Assembly: GCA_018660405.1 (NCBI GenBank)
Contig: JABJKL010000115.1
Span: forward strand, 1-15,501
Direction of reading: 5' to 3'
DNA from: Pseudomonadota bacterium
GTDB lineage: Bacteria > Pseudomonadota > Gammaproteobacteria > Arenicellales > Arenicellaceae
Length of the DNA stretch: 15,501 nt
Shown: positions 13,206-15,501 of the stretch, piece after piece
Position numbering within the stretch: the first letter of the stretch is position 1
How the letters are laid out: the number at the start of each line of letters is the position of its first letter
The notes under the pieces: model-generated
Databases searched by the model: none
What the model was told of the DNA's origin: nothing
What the model saw: the letters and a program-made list of their open reading frames with translations, nothing else
Made by a program: the position numbers and the translations under genes

Positions 13206-15008
13206 CTAGCTATCGTTTTGCTCATCACTGGTGGTGGGCTTAGGTTTGTTGCGCAACTTAATATGCAATTCTCGCAGTTGCTGAGAGTCCACCCCCCCTG
13301 GCGCCTCGGTCAGCAAACAAGACGCACGTTGCGTTTTCGGAAATGCAATAACATCGCGAATCGACTCAACACCCAACATCATCGCGACAATTCGATCCAC
13401 ACCAAACGCGATACCCCCGTGCGGTGGTGCGCCGTATTTTAATGCCTCGAGTAAAAAGCCAAATTTTTCTTCGGCCTCATCTTCTTCGATACCCAGTGCC
13501 TTAAAAACGGTTTGCTGAACGTCAGACTTATGAATACGAATAGAACCACCACCGATTTCAGTGCCGTTTAGCACCATATCGTAGGCTCGTGAAAGCACTG
13601 AGCCTGGGTTGGACTCCAATTCCGTCACTTGATCTGCCTTGGGTGCCGTAAAAGGGTGATGCAACGAACTCCATCGCTTGTTGGCGCGATCCCACTCAAA
13701 CATTGGAAAATCGACCACCCATACAGGTGCCCACTGAGCTTCAAGTAAATCCAAATCGTGGCCCAGACGCACTCTTAAAGCGGCCAGTGAGTCATTCACC
13801 ACCGTTGCGTCATCGGCACCAAAAAACACCAAATCACCATCCGCTACTTGCGCCCTCTCCATAATGGCCGACACAACCTCATCAGGCAAAAATTTCAAAA
13901 TCGGAGACTGCAATCCATCAACACCGGCAGCTAGATCATTAACCTTGATATAAGCTAGCCCCTTGGCACCATAATTACCGACAAATTCAGTATATTGATC
14001 GATTTGCTTGCGCGTAAGGCTATTGCCACCCGGCACACGTAATACGGCAACACGACCGCTCTTTGAATTAGCCGGGCCTGAGAAAACCTTGAACTCGACT
14101 GCCTGCATTAAGTCGGTAACACTCACCAATTCAAGCGGGTTTCGCAAGTCTGGACGATCGATACCGAAGCGCTCTATCGCCTCGCTGTACGGCATACGCG
14201 GAAACGGCGTCGACAAGTCAGTATCCAAATTATCTTTGAACAAACCGACAATCATCGTCTCCATCATTTCCATGATCTGCTCTTCATCCACGAAAGACGT
14301 TTCTATATCTAACTGGGTAAATTCAGGTTGCCGATCAGCGCGCAAGTCTTCATCCCTGAAACAACGCGCAATCTGATAATAACGCTCAAACCCGGCCACC
14401 ATTAGCATTTGCTTAAATAGCTGTGGAGACTGTGGCAGGGCAAAAAACTGGCCATCGTGCACCCGGCTTGGCACCAGATAATCACGAGCACCCTCGGGTG
14501 TAGAACGCGTTAATATCGGTGTTTCGATATCCACAAAATTATGTCCATCAAGATAGCTGCGCATGCTGCGCGTTACCTGATGACGCAGCCGCATCGCTTT
14601 CTGCATGGGCTCACGGCGCAAATCTAAATAACGATATTTTAGACGGACGGCTTCACCCACATCATCTTCATCCAGTTGAAAGGGTATGGGCACTGAACGA
14701 TTGAGTATCTCCAGGCGGGTCGCATAAACTTCGACCATTCCTGTTGCTAAATCGCGATTCTCGGTCCCTTCAGGACGTGCACGAACCTTGGCGGTTACTT
14801 CAATTACAAATTCGTTTCTTATCGAGTCTGCCAGCTCAAAAGCCTCTTTGGCATCCGGATCAATGACAATTTGCAAAGTGCCGCTCGCGTCACGCAGATC
14901 GATAAATATAACGCCGCCATGGTCACGCCGCCGCTGCACCCAACCCGATACCGTAACAACGTCATCAATCAGGTTCTCATTCACTTGGGCACATACATGT
15001 GTGCGCAT
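13206..15008 (-). CDS. aspS: Aspartate--tRNA ligase (probably non-discriminating, Asp/Asn)
   Basis: A class II aminoacyl-tRNA synthetase of 600 residues, bacterial type. In order: N-terminal anticodon-binding OB domain (VSGWVQRRRDHGGVIFIDLR at 20-39), motif 2 FRDEDLRADRQPEFTQLDIE (217-236), a bacterial insertion (GAD) domain at about 285-420, and motif 3 GGIAFGVDRIVAMMLG (531-546). His30 and Gly81 (in RARPEG) match the His31/Gly pair reported to relax tRNA specificity in Pseudomonas AspRS, whereas E. coli has Leu and Lys-type residues there. The enzyme may therefore also charge tRNA-Asn with Asp for GatCAB amidation. The ATG at 15008 has GGGAG six bases upstream. The gene follows fmdB by 59 bp. 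Confidence 0.97.
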   Translation of the reverse strand: MRTHVCAQVNENLIDDVVTVSGWVQRRRDHGGVIFIDLRDASGTLQIVIDPDAKEAFELADSIRNEFVIEVTAKVRARPEGTENRDLATGMVEVYATRLEILNRSVPIPFQLDEDDVGEAVRLKYRYLDLRREPMQKAMRLRHQVTRSMRSYLDGHNFVDIETPILTRSTPEGARDYLVPSRVHDGQFFALPQSPQLFKQMLMVAGFERYYQIARCFRDEDLRADRQPEFTQLDIETSFVDEEQIMEMMETMIVGLFKDNLDTDLSTPFPRMPYSEAIERFGIDRPDLRNPLELVSVTDLMQAVEFKVFSGPANSKSGRVAVLRVPGGNSLTRKQIDQYTEFVGNYGAKGLAYIKVNDLAAGVDGLQSPILKFLPDEVVSAIMERAQVADGDLVFFGADDATVVNDSLAALRVRLGHDLDLLEAQWAPVWVVDFPMFEWDRANKRWSSLHHPFTAPKADQVTELESNPGSVLSRAYDMVLNGTEIGGGSIRIHKSDVQQTVFKALGIEEDEAEEKFGFLLEALKYGAPPHGGIAFGVDRIVAMMLGVESIRDVIAFPKTQRASCLLTEAPGGVDSQQLRELHIKLRNKPKPTTSDEQNDS

Positions 15009-15067
15009 ACCTTACTCCCGACCAGTGTTTACTGGGTTAATACAAGATCACACAACCAAGCTTAACA

Positions 15068-15415
15068 CTATGCTTCGTTGTTACTAGAAGAGCTACTAGA
15101 AGAGCTGCTCGAAGAACTGGCGTTCGCGGATTTCGCGTTCGCTTTTTTCGAAGCAGAGCCCTTTGTGTCACCTGATTTATCATCATTTTTATCGGCTGCC
15201 TTGTCACCGGTTTTTTCGCTGGGCTTATCACCAGAATTTTTAAAATCGGTTTCGTACCATCCTGTACCCTTCAAACGAAAGGCTGCTGCGGTCAATTGTT
15301 TACTCAGCGTAGATTTTTTGCAGGCAGGGCAATCGGTCAAGCGCGGATCGCTCATTTTCTGCAAAACTTCCATTTGATGCCCGCAAGCCTCACAGGCGTA
15401 TTGATAAATTGGCAT
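15068..15415 (-). CDS. FmdB-family zinc-ribbon protein with serine-tract tail
   Basis: 115 residues from the ATG at 15415 (a GTG six codons earlier is possible, but MPIYQYAC is the usual family start). The zinc ribbon is clear: Cys8, Cys11, Cys29 and Cys32 in CEAC and CPAC, followed by LSKQLTAAAFRLKGTGWYETDF, which is typical of the family. From about residue 58 the protein is a low-complexity tail rich in Lys, Asp, Ser and Ala, ending in twelve consecutive serines and NNEA. Function is unknown; the family is a putative regulator. In gammaproteobacteria it often stands just upstream of aspS, as here (59 bp). A GGGG stretch about five bases before the ATG may be the ribosome site. Confidence 0.88.
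   Translation of the reverse strand: MPIYQYACEACGHQMEVLQKMSDPRLTDCPACKKSTLSKQLTAAAFRLKGTGWYETDFKNSGDKPSEKTGDKAADKNDDKSGDTKGSASKKANAKSANASSSSSSSSSSSSNNEA
15083..15118 (-). repeat. Serine-codon repeat in the FmdB-family gene
   Basis: Twelve consecutive serine codons. Part of the tract is a 12-base direct repeat (agctactagaag type, 15083-15106), while the right part uses diverged codons (AGC, TCG, TCT, AGT). This suggests expansion by slippage of a four-codon unit followed by drift. Confidence 0.8.
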
Positions 15416-15462
15416 TAAACCCCCACTCGGCACCGATAATTGACCAGCAGAAAAACCCGCGC

Positions 15463-15490
15463 ATTATACGCACTTTTAGCCTGTGGCGAA
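15463..15490 (-). promoter_or_regulatory. Candidate promoter of fmdB-aspS
   Basis: A perfect TATAAT on the minus strand (15463-15468) is preceded after 16 bases by TTCGCC (15485-15490), a weak -35. It would start transcription about 40 bases before the fmdB ATG. No other promoter-like sequence is visible before the window edge. Confidence 0.5.
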
Positions 15491-15501
15491 CATGTAATAC
15501 A

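Noticed and set aside
15019..15033. Short inverted repeat ccagt-gttt-actgg between fmdB and aspS as a terminator
   Set aside because: Only five base pairs and no T-run on either side.
1..15501. CRISPR array, integron attC sites, prophage or tRNA genes
   Set aside because: No regularly spaced direct repeats, phage genes or cloverleafs were seen; the inverted repeats at 6391-6657 lack the attC core sites.

Overview
The window is a chromosomal segment of a gammaproteobacterium, almost all on the minus strand. It carries the conserved block yebC-ruvC-ruvA-ruvB-ybgC-tolQ-tolR-tolA-tolB-pal-cpoB-queE-queC, with fmdB-aspS further upstream. This order is the one familiar from Pseudomonas-like, non-enteric gammaproteobacteria. 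AspRS also carries the His/Gly pair described for the Pseudomonas enzyme. The exact genus cannot be told from the sequence.

Layout, read in the direction of transcription from the right edge: fmdB (zinc ribbon) and aspS, then an inositol-monophosphatase-like gene. Next comes a divergent pair: a GT2 polyprenyl-phosphate-sugar-synthase-like gene, the only plus-strand gene, and a large GT-C-like membrane protein. Then follow yebC and ruvCAB (translation factor and Holliday-junction processing), ybgC-tolQRAB-pal (envelope constriction machine), a strong intrinsic terminator, and finally cpoB-queE-queC, with queC cut by the window edge. Overlaps of 4 bp (ruvC/ruvA, ruvA/ruvB, tolA/tolB) and short gaps indicate operons.

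The most unusual object is a 267-bp non-coding element between ruvB and ybgC (6391-6657). It has 34-bp near-perfect terminal inverted repeats with TA at both ends, and two internal hairpin arms of about 97 bp that abut the terminal stem exactly, so the whole element can fold as a three-way junction. It encodes no transposase and looks like a MITE. Its right end supplies the last five codons and stop of ruvB. Its left end supplies an AAGGAG Shine-Dalgarno exactly six bases from the TTG start of ybgC. A 13-base exact copy of the repeat core lies alone at 9657-9669, at the junction between the conserved yebC block and the accessory glycosyltransferase genes.

Other departures from the textbook Tol system are a CpoB that keeps signal peptide and coiled coil but has no TPR domain, and a TolA whose membrane helix lacks the Ser/His motif known from Escherichia coli and whose central domain is short and Glu/Arg-rich.
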